Source: SZUA-36 sp963801195
GTDB taxonomy: Bacteria > Pseudomonadota > Gammaproteobacteria > Xanthomonadales > SZUA-36
Direction of reading: 5' to 3'
Length of the DNA stretch: 64,000 bases
Assembly: GCA_963801195.1 (NCBI GenBank)
Contig: CAWDDX010000007.1
Location: 744,001-808,000 of the forward strand
The notes under the pieces are model-generated. The model was not told the DNA's origin and ran no database searches. It worked only from the letters and a program-made list of their open reading frames with translations. The position numbers and the translations under genes are program-made. Shown here in pieces: positions 10,167 through 19,261 of the stretch; within the stretch, counting starts at the first letter, position 1; every line of letters begins with the position of its first letter.

Positions 10167-10274
10167 GAGGTCCCGGCCTGCGCCGGGATGACGGTGCTTG
10201 TTGTCAGTACTCCACAATTGCATGAGTATTTTATCAATCAACCGCTGTCATCCCGGCGCAGGCCGTGACCTCCC
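10167..10274. repeat. Pair of REP-like palindromic units
   Basis: In the 305-bp gap after nadK. Unit 10167-10193 carries the hairpin TCCCGGC-CTGC-GCCGGGA; a second, inverted and partly decayed copy spans about 10246-10274. A further half unit, TCATCCCGGCGC, is near 10305. The same unit recurs at 12.7-12.96 kb. Extragenic palindromes of this type are common in proteobacteria and can act as transcript stabilisers or transposase targets. Confidence 0.75.
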
Positions 10275-10439
10275 AAATCTGGCGCCGCGTTTCAGACCGT
10301 ACTCTCATCCCGGCGCCCAGTCGCACCTGTCCGGCGCAAAATCCCAGCACACTGATACAATATGCGGGTTGCCCGTCCAACGCACTGGACGGTTTACAGT
10401 TTTCTCATGTTCTGATAAGGACCCTGTTAAGCTGTAGAC

Positions 10440-11372
10440 ATGGCAAAGAGCAGCAACCAGGAAAACATTCTGCAGATGGACACGGGCGGTAAACCGCTGA
10501 TCGTGGCGATTTCCTCGCGCGCGCTCTTCGATCTGGACGAGAGTCATGCCGTATTCGAGACGCAGGGTCTCGCAGCTTATGCGGAATACCAGATCAGCCG
10601 GGAAAACGACTTTCTGCAACCCGGTGAGGCTTTTCAACTGGTCAAGAAACTGCTGGCGCTCAATGCCGGTGTTCCAGACCACCAGGGTGTCGAAGTCATC
10701 CTGGTTTCACGTAACAGCGCCGATTCCGGTTTGCGGATATTCAACAGCATCGAACAACATGGCCTCGATATACAGCGGGCCGTATTTACCAACGGCGAGA
10801 GTCCTTTTCGCTACATGAAAGCCATCGGTACCGACCTGTTCCTGTCCGGTCATGCAGACGATGTGCGCCAGGCCCTGCAAGCGGGTTTCGCATCGGCCAT
10901 GATTTTCCCCGGTGCGAAAACCAGGCCCGATGGTGCCCAGTTGCGTATCGCATTTGACGGAGACGCGGTTTTATTCAGTGACGAGGCCGAGAAGGTATAC
11001 CAGGACGAGGGGCTGGAGGCGTTCTCCAAGCTGGAGAAACAACGCGCAGACACACCACTGCCTGAGGGTCCGTTCAAGCCGCTGATGCAGGCCCTGCAAA
11101 ATATCCAGTCAGCTTACCCGATAGAAAACAATCCCATCCGTACGGCCCTGGTCACGGCCCGTTCTGCACCGGCGCACAAACGCGTCATCCTGACCCTGCG
11201 GAAATGGGGGATACGCATTGATGAGGCCCTGTTTCTCGGCGGTAAGTCGAAAGGACCCTTCCTGGCAGCCTTCGGCGCCGACATTTTTTTTGACGATCAA
11301 CAGGTTCATTGCGACTCCGCCAGGGAACACGTCGCAACGGCGCACGTTCCGAGCGGGGTCAGGAATTCGTAA
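10440..11372 (+). CDS. Cytosolic 5'-nucleotidase (cN-I-like family)
   Basis: 310 aa. Predicted to dephosphorylate nucleoside 5'-monophosphates. The whole protein resembles the 5-nucleotidase family related to eukaryotic cN-I: an N-terminal VAISSRALFDLDE segment, EVILVSRNSADSGLR in the middle, and RIAFDGDAVLFSDE about residue 165, which carries acidic residues typical of the HAD-like active site. No signal peptide. It follows a REP-containing gap and is probably transcribed alone. The substrate cannot be predicted from sequence. Confidence 0.82.
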   Translation: MAKSSNQENILQMDTGGKPLIVAISSRALFDLDESHAVFETQGLAAYAEYQISRENDFLQPGEAFQLVKKLLALNAGVPDHQGVEVILVSRNSADSGLRIFNSIEQHGLDIQRAVFTNGESPFRYMKAIGTDLFLSGHADDVRQALQAGFASAMIFPGAKTRPDGAQLRIAFDGDAVLFSDEAEKVYQDEGLEAFSKLEKQRADTPLPEGPFKPLMQALQNIQSAYPIENNPIRTALVTARSAPAHKRVILTLRKWGIRIDEALFLGGKSKGPFLAAFGADIFFDDQQVHCDSAREHVATAHVPSGVRNS

Positions 11373-11486
11373 GTCCACATCCCCTTAATACCCGTCGCCA
11401 CCGATTTTAGCTAGTGACTGAAAACGCTGTGCAATTTAGAATAGGCCCAGTCTCTTAACCCTGTCGCACTGACCCCCGGAGTCCCC

Positions 11487-12650
11487 ATGACCAAACTGAA
11501 TCCGACCGATTTATTCGATGTCCGCAGCTTACTGAGTGAAGAAGAACAAATGATACAGGACACCGTTGCCCGGTTTGTTGATGAACGTGCGTTGCCGTTA
11601 ATGGCGGGCGCCTTTGACCGGGCGCAGTTTCCGATGGAATTGATACCGGAAATGGCCGATCTGGGTCTGTTGGGTTCAAGCCTCGAGGGTTATGGTTGTG
11701 CCGGCCTGAATGGTGTTTCATACGGGCTGATTTGCCAGGAACTCGAGCGTGGTGACTCCGGGCTGCGCAGCTTTGCATCGGTTCAATCGAGCCTGTGCAT
11801 GTATCCAATCCACACGTATGGCTCAGAAGAGCAAAAACAACGCTGGTTACCCGATATGGCAGCCGGCAAGGTCATCGGATGTTTTGGCCTGACCGAAGCG
11901 CACGGCGGGTCCGATCCCGCCAATATGAAAACGAATGCCAGGCGCGACGGTGACGACTGGATTATCAACGGTTCAAAAATGTGGATCACAAACGGCAACA
12001 TCGCTGATATTGCGATCGTCTGGGCACGTACCGGCGACGGCATCATGGGATTTATCGTGGAAAAGGGCATGCCTGGATTCGAAGCACAGGAGATCCACCA
12101 GAAAATGTCGTTGCGGGCATCGGTGACCTCGGCCCTGTATTTTGACAACGTTCGTGTGCCGGAAGCCAACCGCTTGCCGAATGTATCCGGTTTGAAAGGG
12201 CCACTGGGGTGTTTGACCCAGGCGCGCTACGGTATTACCTGGGGTCCGATTGGCGCCGCGATCGCCTGTCTCAGCGAGGCGCTGGACTATACCGCCGACC
12301 GCAAAATGTTCGGACGACCATTGGCGGCCAACCAGGCCGTCCAGATACGTCTCGCCGACATGGCCCGAAGAATCACGACGGCGCAATTGCTGTCGCTGCA
12401 GCTGGGCCGCCTGAAGGATGCGGGTGTCATGTCGCCATCGCAGGTCAGCCTTGCGAAGTGGAACAATGTGCGGATGGCGCTGGATATTGCCCGCGATTGC
12501 CGGGATATTCTCGGCGGTGCCGGTATCACGGTGGAACACGTCGCCATCCGTCACATGCTGAACCTGGAAAGCGTGATTACCTACGAGGGCACGGAAACGA
12601 TTCACCAATTGGTGATTGGCAGGGAACTGACGGGCATCAACGCGTTTTGA
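11487..12650 (+). CDS. gcdH: Glutaryl-CoA dehydrogenase
   Basis: FAD enzyme that oxidises and decarboxylates glutaryl-CoA to crotonyl-CoA in lysine and tryptophan breakdown. 387 aa, normal for the acyl-CoA dehydrogenase fold. GCFGLTEAHGGSDP and WITNG mark the FAD/substrate region; the catalytic base is the Glu of YEGTETIH near residue 364, in the position used by GcdH. A good ribosome-binding site (CCGGAG) precedes the ATG. The ALDH7-type dehydrogenase at 15.0-16.6 kb belongs to the same catabolic route. Another short-chain acyl-CoA dehydrogenase is possible, but the C-terminal block fits GcdH best. Confidence 0.88.
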   Translation: MTKLNPTDLFDVRSLLSEEEQMIQDTVARFVDERALPLMAGAFDRAQFPMELIPEMADLGLLGSSLEGYGCAGLNGVSYGLICQELERGDSGLRSFASVQSSLCMYPIHTYGSEEQKQRWLPDMAAGKVIGCFGLTEAHGGSDPANMKTNARRDGDDWIINGSKMWITNGNIADIAIVWARTGDGIMGFIVEKGMPGFEAQEIHQKMSLRASVTSALYFDNVRVPEANRLPNVSGLKGPLGCLTQARYGITWGPIGAAIACLSEALDYTADRKMFGRPLAANQAVQIRLADMARRITTAQLLSLQLGRLKDAGVMSPSQVSLAKWNNVRMALDIARDCRDILGGAGITVEHVAIRHMLNLESVITYEGTETIHQLVIGRELTGINAF

Positions 12651-12676
12651 TTTTATGATGATGCAGCCATAGGCGC

Positions 12677-12958
12677 TGTCATCCCGGCGCAGGTGACGCA
12701 CCGTTCAAATACACATCAGACTTGAAAATAAGCACTGTCATCCCGGCGCAGGTGACAAACGTCATCCCGGCGTATGCCGGGACCTCCCAAAGCTCGCAGA
12801 GTGCCAAATCAATCCGTTTCCCAACAACCGCTGTACCAACAATAAGCACCGTCATCCCGGCGTATGCCGGGACCTCCCAACGTTCCCGTGATCTTTAAAG
12901 CATCACTGAATAAGCGCTCTGCTAATCCTTTGGAGATCCCGGCCTGCGCCGGGATGAC
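12677..12958. repeat. Cluster of REP-like palindromic units
   Basis: The 330-bp gap between gcdH and murB holds at least five copies of the unit seen near 10.2 kb. Full copies are at 12761-12788, 12851-12878 and (inverted) 12932-12958; partial copies containing GTCATCCCGGCGCAGG are at about 12678 and 12738. Two variants coexist: a CTGC loop and a GTAT/ATAC loop. It lies between convergent genes, where such elements often sit. Confidence 0.8.
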
Positions 12959-12980
12959 CGACCTTCGGTCGGTCAGTTTA

Positions 12981-14000
12981 TCAGGGACGGATGATCAGGG
13001 GCTCGGGCTGCAACTCAACACCAAAACGGCTTTTTACCGACTCACGAATGGCGTCTGCGAGCGCCAGTATTTCCAGTCCCGTCGCACCGCCCCTGTTGAT
13101 CAGCACGAGAGCGTGCTGTTCCGAAACCGCGGCGCGTCCCATCGAACGGCCTTTCCATCCGCATCTTTCAATCAGCCAGGCCGCGCTGAGTTTGGCCTGG
13201 TCACCGGCTGAATATACCGGCAGGTCCGCGTGATCTTTTGTCAGCAGATCCGCCGTTGTTCGGCTGACTACGGGGTTTTTAAAAAAACTGCCGGCGTTGC
13301 CGGTGTGCCTGGGATCGGGCAGCTTGCGTTGACGGATATGTATGACTGCGTCGCTGACCTGGCTGGCGGTTGGTGTATCGATCCCCATCGAAAGCAGTTC
13401 TTCTCCAATACCCATGTAGGCAAGCTCTGGTGTGAACTTGCGCTGCAGACGCAAGCGGATACCGGTAATCATGTACTTCCCGGCATCCGTCGATTTGAAA
13501 CGGCTGTTCCGATATGCGAAGTGGCAGTCATGTTTTTGGAATACGCGGGTTTCCCCGTTTTGCAGATCAATTGCATGGACCGATTCGAGAACGTCCGCAA
13601 GTTCAACGCCATAGGCGCCGATGTTTTGCATGGGTGCGGCGCCCGCCAGACCGGGTATGAGGGAAAGGTTTTCAATACCCGACAAGCCCTGGTCAAGGGA
13701 CCACAGCACCAGTTGGTGCCAGTTCTCGCCCGCGCTGGCGTCCACCAGCGCTTCATCATCTGTAAGCTCAACGATTTGTTTGCCGGAAACCCGGTTCAAT
13801 ATCACGGTGCCGTCGATGTCGGCAGTAAACAGGACATTGCTGCCGCCACCCAGTATCAGGTCACGCGTTTGGTCAAAAGGGTTATCCACGATAAACCCGT
13901 TCAAATCGTCTTCAGATTCCAGTTCGACCAATTGCGCGGCGCGGGCTTCGACAGAAAAGCTGTTGAATTGTTTGAGTGAAGCGTCATGAAACCGCTTCAT
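12981..14000 (-). CDS. murB: UDP-N-acetylenolpyruvoylglucosamine reductase
   Basis: NADPH/FAD-dependent reduction of UDP-GlcNAc-enolpyruvate to UDP-MurNAc, an early cytosolic step in peptidoglycan synthesis. 339 aa from the ATG at 14000, which overlaps the pyrD stop as ATGA; an open extension of 11 codons upstream is unlikely to be used. LGGGSNVLF is the FAD-binding signature, GNAGSFFKNP contains the active-site serine, and the C-terminal IERCGWKG...EQHALVLIN block is typical of type I MurB. Co-translation with pyrD is implied by the overlap. Confidence 0.95.
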   Translation of the reverse strand: MKRFHDASLKQFNSFSVEARAAQLVELESEDDLNGFIVDNPFDQTRDLILGGGSNVLFTADIDGTVILNRVSGKQIVELTDDEALVDASAGENWHQLVLWSLDQGLSGIENLSLIPGLAGAAPMQNIGAYGVELADVLESVHAIDLQNGETRVFQKHDCHFAYRNSRFKSTDAGKYMITGIRLRLQRKFTPELAYMGIGEELLSMGIDTPTASQVSDAVIHIRQRKLPDPRHTGNAGSFFKNPVVSRTTADLLTKDHADLPVYSAGDQAKLSAAWLIERCGWKGRSMGRAAVSEQHALVLINRGGATGLEILALADAIRESVKSRFGVELQPEPLIIRP

Positions 14001-15025
14001 GAGGACGTTTGTTCCGATATGGCATCGACGCAATCGCCAATCAGATCAGGGCCTTTGTATACAAAACCGGTGTAAAACTGCACGAGATCGGCACCGAGCC
14101 GGAATTTCTCCGCGGCATCCTCTCCGGTACTGATGCCGCCGGTACCAATCAGTGCAATGCCTGACGGCAGGCAGGCACGGAATGCCGCCAGGACCCGGTT
14201 GGCCATTTCCCGCAGGGGAGAACCGCTGAGCCCGCCCGTTTCGTCTGCGTGCCGCATGCCCTTGACGGGTTTGCGTGAGATCGTCGTATTGGTTGCGATC
14301 AGACCGTCAAACGCATTCCGGACGACAGCTTCGGCCATGCCCGTTATTTGTTCACTTTCAAGATCAGGTGCGACTTTTACAACCAGCGGGACGCGCTTTT
14401 GTGACCGTTCGGCCAATTCCAGGCGTTTGAGGTTGAGAGTTCGGAGCAGGGCATCCAGTTGTTCGACACCCTGTAAGTCACGCAAGCCACTGGTGTTTGG
14501 CGACGATATGTTGACCGTGATGTAGTCCGCATACGGATATACTTTTTCGAGGCAGATGAGATAGTCATCGGCCGCCTTGTCATTTGGGGTATCAAAGTTT
14601 TTACCAATATTGATACCCAGTTTTCCTTTGAAACTCCGCTTTTTGACCTGTTGCACCAGGTGATCAACGCCCTTGTTATTGAAGCCCAGGCGATTGATCA
14701 TGGCGCCGGCCCCCTCGAGACGGAAGATACGCGGCTTTGGATTGCCGGCCTGCGGGCGTGGGGTGACCGTGCCGACTTCAATGAATCCAAATCCGAGACT
14801 GCCCAGGGCGTCGATGTAATCCCCGTTTTTATCCATTCCCGCGGCCATGCCCACAGGATTCGGAAACTGTAAACCCATCACCGTGACGGGCAGACTCCGG
14901 GATCTGCCAAGCAGGTGGGTTGCGCCCACGCCATAACCCAGGCGCAAACCCTCCAATGCCAGACCATGAGCGGTCTCGGGGTCTGATAGAAACAGGGCCC
15001 TGCGTATCAATGAATACATGGTCAA
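13997..15025 (-). CDS. pyrD: Dihydroorotate dehydrogenase (quinone), class 2
   Basis: Membrane-associated FMN enzyme oxidising dihydroorotate to orotate with quinone as acceptor (pyrimidine synthesis). 342 aa. The N-terminal helix region before GLQFPNPVGMAAGMDKNGD is the class 2 quinone tunnel. NISSPNTSGLRDLQ contains the catalytic serine; ATNTTISR and GTGGISTGEDA bind FMN. Its stop overlaps the murB start, and it lies 19 bp after the aldehyde dehydrogenase stop, so the three minus-strand genes may share a transcript. Confidence 0.96.
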   Translation of the reverse strand: MTMYSLIRRALFLSDPETAHGLALEGLRLGYGVGATHLLGRSRSLPVTVMGLQFPNPVGMAAGMDKNGDYIDALGSLGFGFIEVGTVTPRPQAGNPKPRIFRLEGAGAMINRLGFNNKGVDHLVQQVKKRSFKGKLGINIGKNFDTPNDKAADDYLICLEKVYPYADYITVNISSPNTSGLRDLQGVEQLDALLRTLNLKRLELAERSQKRVPLVVKVAPDLESEQITGMAEAVVRNAFDGLIATNTTISRKPVKGMRHADETGGLSGSPLREMANRVLAAFRACLPSGIALIGTGGISTGEDAAEKFRLGADLVQFYTGFVYKGPDLIGDCVDAISEQTSS

Positions 15026-15044
15026 CCCTTTTTCCTAAGACAGG

Positions 15045-16562
15045 CTACAGGTCAAACTTGATACCTTGTGCCAGGGGCAGTTCAGACCCCCAGTTGATGG
15101 TGTTGGTCTGACGGCGCATGTAGGCTTTCCAGGAATCCGAACCCGATTCACGACCGCCACCGGTTTCCTTTTCACCACCGAACGCTCCACCTATTTCTGC
15201 GCCGGAGGTGCCGATATTGACGTTTGCTATACCGCAATCGGAACCCACTGCCGACAGAAAACGCTCAGCATTGCGCAGGTTCAATGTAAATATCGCCGAA
15301 GAGAGTCCCTGCGGCACGTCATTGTGAAAGTCGATGGCCTGTTCAAGGTCTCTGAACGGAATGACATAAAGAATCGGTGCAAATGTTTCATCCTGCACGA
15401 TACCCCATTCGTTTTTGGCCAAAATAATGGTGGGTTCTACAAAACAGCCCGGACGCTCAAGGCGGTTGCCGCCCGTGAGTACCTTGCCACCTTCTTTAAC
15501 TGCCGATGCTATGGCGGCCTCGTAATACCGGACTGCGGATTCATCTGTCAGCGGGCCCATCAGCGTTTCGGGATCGAGTGGATCACCGATCCTGACCTGC
15601 CGGTAGGCCTTGACCAGCGCATCAGTCACGCGATCCAGGATGGATTCGTGGACCAGCAAACGGCGCGTGGATGTACAACGCTGTCCGGCGGTACCGACCG
15701 CGCCGAAGACGATTCCCGGGATACACATTTCCAGGTCGGCTGTTTCGTCCATGACGATGGCGTTGTTGCCACCCAGTTCCAATATGCTGCGTCCGAGGCG
15801 GGCGGCAACCTTGGCGCCCACCTGCCGGCCGATGTTTGTAGACCCGGTGAACGAAATGAGGTTGATGCGCTTGTCATCGACAAAACGGTTTGCCAGATCA
15901 TGACCGTCTTCGATAAAGCTCAAAAAGATCGAGGGGTAGCCGCCCTTCGCCAATGCTTCATTGCAGATATTCTGCACGGCCAGGCAGCACAAAATACCAC
16001 TGTGCGCGGGCTTCCAGACCGTGGTGTTACCACAGATCGCGGCGATGAATGCGTTCCAGGCCCAAACTGCAACCGGAAAATTGAATGCCGAGATCACACC
16101 GACAACACCGAGCGGATGCCATTGTTCGTACATGCGGTGCATCGGACGTTCCGAATGCATCGTATTGCCATACAGCATGCGCGACTGGCCGACTGCGAAA
16201 TCACCAATGTCGATCATTTCCTGTACTTCGCCGTCACCCTCGGCCTTGATCTTGCCCATCTCCAGGCTCACGAGACTGCCAAGCGCGTCTTTGTGTGCGC
16301 GAAGCGCCTCGGTGCATAAACGGACGGCATTGCCGCGTTCCGGCGCCGGCACCCGGCGCCATTCACTGAATATGTCACGCGCGCGCGTCACCAGGTGTTC
16401 GTAATCGCCACTTGATGCAGCGTACACTTTTGCAATGACATCGCCGGTTGAAGGATTGATGGCGCTTTTGATGCCTGCGTCCGTCGTGGATGACCAGTTT
16501 CCGTCGCCAAGATAGGCGCCGGGGTTGTATTCATTAATACCCAGGGATTTGAGGAATTCCAT
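15045..16562 (-). CDS. amaB: L-aminoadipate-6-semialdehyde dehydrogenase (ALDH7/antiquitin family)
   Basis: NAD-dependent oxidation of 2-aminoadipate semialdehyde (in equilibrium with piperideine-6-carboxylate) in lysine catabolism. 505 aa from the ATG at 16562; a TTG extension is open to 16619. The match to antiquitin is strong: FTGSTNIGRQVG (NAD site), ELGGNNAIVMDE, the catalytic cysteine in GTAGQRCTSTRRL, and the ALDH7-specific C-terminus with GGGRESGSDSWKAYMRR. Together with gcdH 2.4 kb away, this supplies steps on the aminoadipate-to-glutarate route. The gene symbol follows the Pseudomonas name and is by analogy. Confidence 0.85.
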   Translation of the reverse strand: MEFLKSLGINEYNPGAYLGDGNWSSTTDAGIKSAINPSTGDVIAKVYAASSGDYEHLVTRARDIFSEWRRVPAPERGNAVRLCTEALRAHKDALGSLVSLEMGKIKAEGDGEVQEMIDIGDFAVGQSRMLYGNTMHSERPMHRMYEQWHPLGVVGVISAFNFPVAVWAWNAFIAAICGNTTVWKPAHSGILCCLAVQNICNEALAKGGYPSIFLSFIEDGHDLANRFVDDKRINLISFTGSTNIGRQVGAKVAARLGRSILELGGNNAIVMDETADLEMCIPGIVFGAVGTAGQRCTSTRRLLVHESILDRVTDALVKAYRQVRIGDPLDPETLMGPLTDESAVRYYEAAIASAVKEGGKVLTGGNRLERPGCFVEPTIILAKNEWGIVQDETFAPILYVIPFRDLEQAIDFHNDVPQGLSSAIFTLNLRNAERFLSAVGSDCGIANVNIGTSGAEIGGAFGGEKETGGGRESGSDSWKAYMRRQTNTINWGSELPLAQGIKFDL

Positions 16563-16619
16563 ATTAATTTTCTGCCTTTTCGGTTTTGGGCCGGTAAAAG
16601 CCCGTGAGGGTTTCACCAA

Positions 16620-16971
16620 CGTGTATATTGATCGTGTTTGAACCCGATATTATCGCATTCCACGGGCAATGATGCATAGCACGGCCAATGATGCATAATT
16701 CAGACCGTCCCGTACGCCAGGATGACCCTCTGGACACAAAAATTTTCACCAATCCGGGAACCGTCGGTTCAAGATCAGGTCATAGCGTGCAACCCATTGG
16801 CAAATCAGGATTGAATTTTATCGTGTTATGCTCAACTTTAAAGAGAAGGGGCGAATGATGACAACGCTCCAAGCGGAAAAAATAACAAAATCAGGTGCAT
16901 CACCTGCCGTTTCACCTATCCGAACACCGTTCAGAGGGGGGCCGGTACAAACATGCGGAGTGCAGGGCGAA
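16620..16971. other. Upstream region of rpoE with an in-frame extension
   Basis: 350-bp stretch between divergent genes. The rpoE frame is open back to an ATG at 16828, and ATG 16855/16858 follows a strong AAGGGG ribosome-binding site, so either rpoE has an extension of about 38 residues or the segment is a translated leader. I could not find a convincing sigma-E or sigma-70 promoter. Confidence 0.45.
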
Positions 16972-17571
16972 GTGAGCGAAGCCAATGTCGATCAATTGCT
17001 GGTGGAACGGGTACAAAAAGGCGACAAACGCGCTTTTGACCTGTTGATACAGAAATACCAGCACCGCATCGTTAGCCTGGTGTCGCGTTATGTATCCGAT
17101 CCGTCCGAGGCACAGGATGTCGCCCAGGAAGCATTTATAAAGGCTTACCGGGCCGTCAAGCGGTTTCGTGGTGATAGTGCGTTCTACACCTGGTTGTACC
17201 GAATTGCGATCAATACCGCAAAAAACTGGATCGTTGCAAAAAACCGTCGTCCGCCAAGCAGTGATATCGATGCGGTTGATGCCGAGCAGTACGCGATAAG
17301 TGACCGCATGAGAGAAAATGCCACACCAGAGAATGAGTTGCTGCGCGGAGAAATCGAAAAAACGGTATTCGATACCATTGCAGGGCTTCCGGACGATTTA
17401 CGCACCGCCATCATCCTTCGCGAGATGGATGGCATGAGTTATGAAGAGATCGCGGTGACCATGGAGTGTCCGATCGGAACCGTGCGTTCCAGAATATTCC
17501 GGGCGCGAGAAGCAATAGATGAGAAACTAAAACCTCTAATTGGTGGTCACACCAACAGTGGGGATCAATAA
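16972..17571 (+). CDS. rpoE: Envelope-stress sigma factor RpoE/AlgU
   Basis: ECF sigma factor directing the extracytoplasmic stress regulon. I use the GTG at 16972 because the following SEANVDQLLVERVQKGDKRA matches the canonical RpoE N-terminus, giving 199 aa against 190-195 usual. Region 2 (DPSEAQDVAQEAFIKAYRA, FYTWLYRIAINTAKN) and region 4 (LPDDLRTAIILREMDGMSYEEIA, GTVRSRIFRAR) are complete. It heads an operon with rseA, rseB, rseC and a mucD protease. A longer form starting at 16858 is possible. Confidence 0.95.
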   Translation: MSEANVDQLLVERVQKGDKRAFDLLIQKYQHRIVSLVSRYVSDPSEAQDVAQEAFIKAYRAVKRFRGDSAFYTWLYRIAINTAKNWIVAKNRRPPSSDIDAVDAEQYAISDRMRENATPENELLRGEIEKTVFDTIAGLPDDLRTAIILREMDGMSYEEIAVTMECPIGTVRSRIFRAREAIDEKLKPLIGGHTNSGDQ

Positions 17572-17612
17572 GTGGTATCTGAAAAAGATATCTGGCACAG
17601 GTAGTTGAAGAA

Positions 17613-18254
17613 ATGAGTAAGGAATCTTTAGAACATCTTTCCAGCTTGATGGATGGCGAGCTTTCACGTGAAGCGGGATCGTTCCTGACACGCAGGTTGT
17701 TTTCTGACGAAGTCATGTGTGAAAAATGGGAACGGTATCACCTGATTCGTGATTGCATCCGCCAACCAGGCAGCAAACAGATGGTCACCGGCATGAGTGT
17801 AAAACTCAACGCCACGCTGGAGGCCGAGGACGTGCCAACCGTATCCGCATGGCGTCTTCAGCGCTGGTTGAAACCGGTTTCCGGACTTGCTGTTGCAGCC
17901 AGCGTTGCGTTGGTGGCGATCGTGGTCACCGCACCGCAACCGGGGCAGATCGTGGACCAAAACGGCACGGCCATTGCCGCCCCGGCCAATAAGCCATTCG
18001 TAAGTCCGAATACGCTGACCATCTCACCGCCTTCACAAGCGGCCAGTTTTTCACCTTCACAGCAGGTCAACACCAATCGGCTCAATGCCTATCTATTGCG
18101 TCATAACCAGATGGCCAGGACTGCAGGTAGGCAGGGGTTTGTTTCCTTTGTGCCTATCGTCGCCACCCCGATTGGTTCTGTAGCAGAGGACACCGAAAAT
18201 CGTTCGGAGTCCGGCAAAGTCCTGACTGAACTGGATACTGCTGAAAATAGATGA
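17613..18254 (+). CDS. rseA: Anti-sigma-E factor RseA/MucA
   Basis: Inner-membrane anti-sigma factor that holds RpoE until regulated proteolysis. 213 aa. The N-terminal cytoplasmic domain has the family signature LSSLMDGELSREAGSFL and WERYHLIRDCIR; one membrane segment lies at about residues 92-110 (VSGLAVAASVALVAIVV); the rest is a periplasmic tail rich in Ser, Pro and Gln, the part contacted by RseB. Its stop overlaps the rseB start as ATGA. Confidence 0.93.
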   Translation: MSKESLEHLSSLMDGELSREAGSFLTRRLFSDEVMCEKWERYHLIRDCIRQPGSKQMVTGMSVKLNATLEAEDVPTVSAWRLQRWLKPVSGLAVAASVALVAIVVTAPQPGQIVDQNGTAIAAPANKPFVSPNTLTISPPSQAASFSPSQQVNTNRLNAYLLRHNQMARTAGRQGFVSFVPIVATPIGSVAEDTENRSESGKVLTELDTAENR

Positions 18255-19231
18255 TCGTCTCGCCGCGTAAGGCCGTGTTGCTCCTGATTTCGATCAGCAT
18301 CTGTGGCGTAGCGTCTGCCGGAGACTCGCAAAAAGCCCGCGAGTGGCTGGAGCGCATGACCACGGCCATGAGCCAGATGAGTTACCAGGGAACATTCGTT
18401 TACGTTCGTGATGATACTGTAGAAACCATGCGGATCACACACGTGACCGACGATTCCGGTGTTCGCGAGCGGCTTTATTCCATCAGCGGTCCGCACCGGG
18501 AGGTCATTCGTGACAGGAAGGGCGTTCGCTGTGTGCTGCAGGATTCGGCCTCCGTGGTGGAAGACCAGGTCGTTGCCAATTCCTATTTTCCCGAGCTGCC
18601 GTTAACCATCATCGATGGCAATAACAGCGGGTATACCCTGGAAACCGGCGGTGAGGCGAGGATTGCCGGGCACACTGCCCGGCGCGTGACCATTTCCCCC
18701 GAAGACAATTTCCGCTATGGATATGATTTCTGGCTGGAAGAACAAACCGGCTTGTTGCTGAAATGGGTGTTGTTCGATGCAGGGCACAAACCGATCGCGA
18801 AACTGATGTTTACCGATTTTGCGATCGGTTCTTCAGTTAACCTGGGTGAACTCGAGTCCGAGTCACGTGCCGAAGATTTTGTAGAAATGAAAACATTCAG
18901 CCTGCAAAAAACCGTGGTCACCCAGTCCAGTCCTCGCTGGCAACCGGCCAATCTGCCGCCGGGGTTCCACCTGGCTTCATACAGCCACAAAAAGGGCGCC
19001 GATGGTGTGTATGAACACATGGTTTATAGCGATGGCCTGGCAGCGGTGTCGGTTTATGTTGAGCAAAAGGATGAGGATGCCGGCGTTAAACCTGGAGAGA
19101 GTCAGCTGGGCACCAACAACGCGTACAGCAGGACAGAAGGCGCGTTGCAGATTACCGTCATCGGGGAGGTGCCGGCGATTACCGTAAAAGCGATTGCGAA
19201 TGAAATGGCGCGTTCAGTCGCGTCAAGCTAG
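18251..19231 (+). CDS. rseB: Periplasmic sigma-E regulator RseB/MucB
   Basis: Binds RseA in the periplasm and protects it from cleavage until lipopolysaccharide or unfolded outer-membrane protein signals displace it. 326 aa with a signal peptide (LLLISISICGVASAG). AREWLERMTTAMSQMSYQGTFVYVR is the conserved N-terminal LolA-like start, and the C-terminal domain contains DGLAAVSVYVE. Translationally coupled to rseA. Length and order match the Pseudomonas mucABCD operon. Confidence 0.93.
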   Translation: MIVSPRKAVLLLISISICGVASAGDSQKAREWLERMTTAMSQMSYQGTFVYVRDDTVETMRITHVTDDSGVRERLYSISGPHREVIRDRKGVRCVLQDSASVVEDQVVANSYFPELPLTIIDGNNSGYTLETGGEARIAGHTARRVTISPEDNFRYGYDFWLEEQTGLLLKWVLFDAGHKPIAKLMFTDFAIGSSVNLGELESESRAEDFVEMKTFSLQKTVVTQSSPRWQPANLPPGFHLASYSHKKGADGVYEHMVYSDGLAAVSVYVEQKDEDAGVKPGESQLGTNNAYSRTEGALQITVIGEVPAITVKAIANEMARSVASS

Positions 19232-19261
19232 TCGTGTCAATCTAAAGGTCCCAGCCCAAAA

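Noticed and set aside
13230..13979. 249-codon plus-strand ORF
   Set aside because: Antisense to murB.
15066..16319. 417-codon plus-strand ORF
   Set aside because: Antisense to the ALDH7-family dehydrogenase, which has full-length homology and active-site residues.
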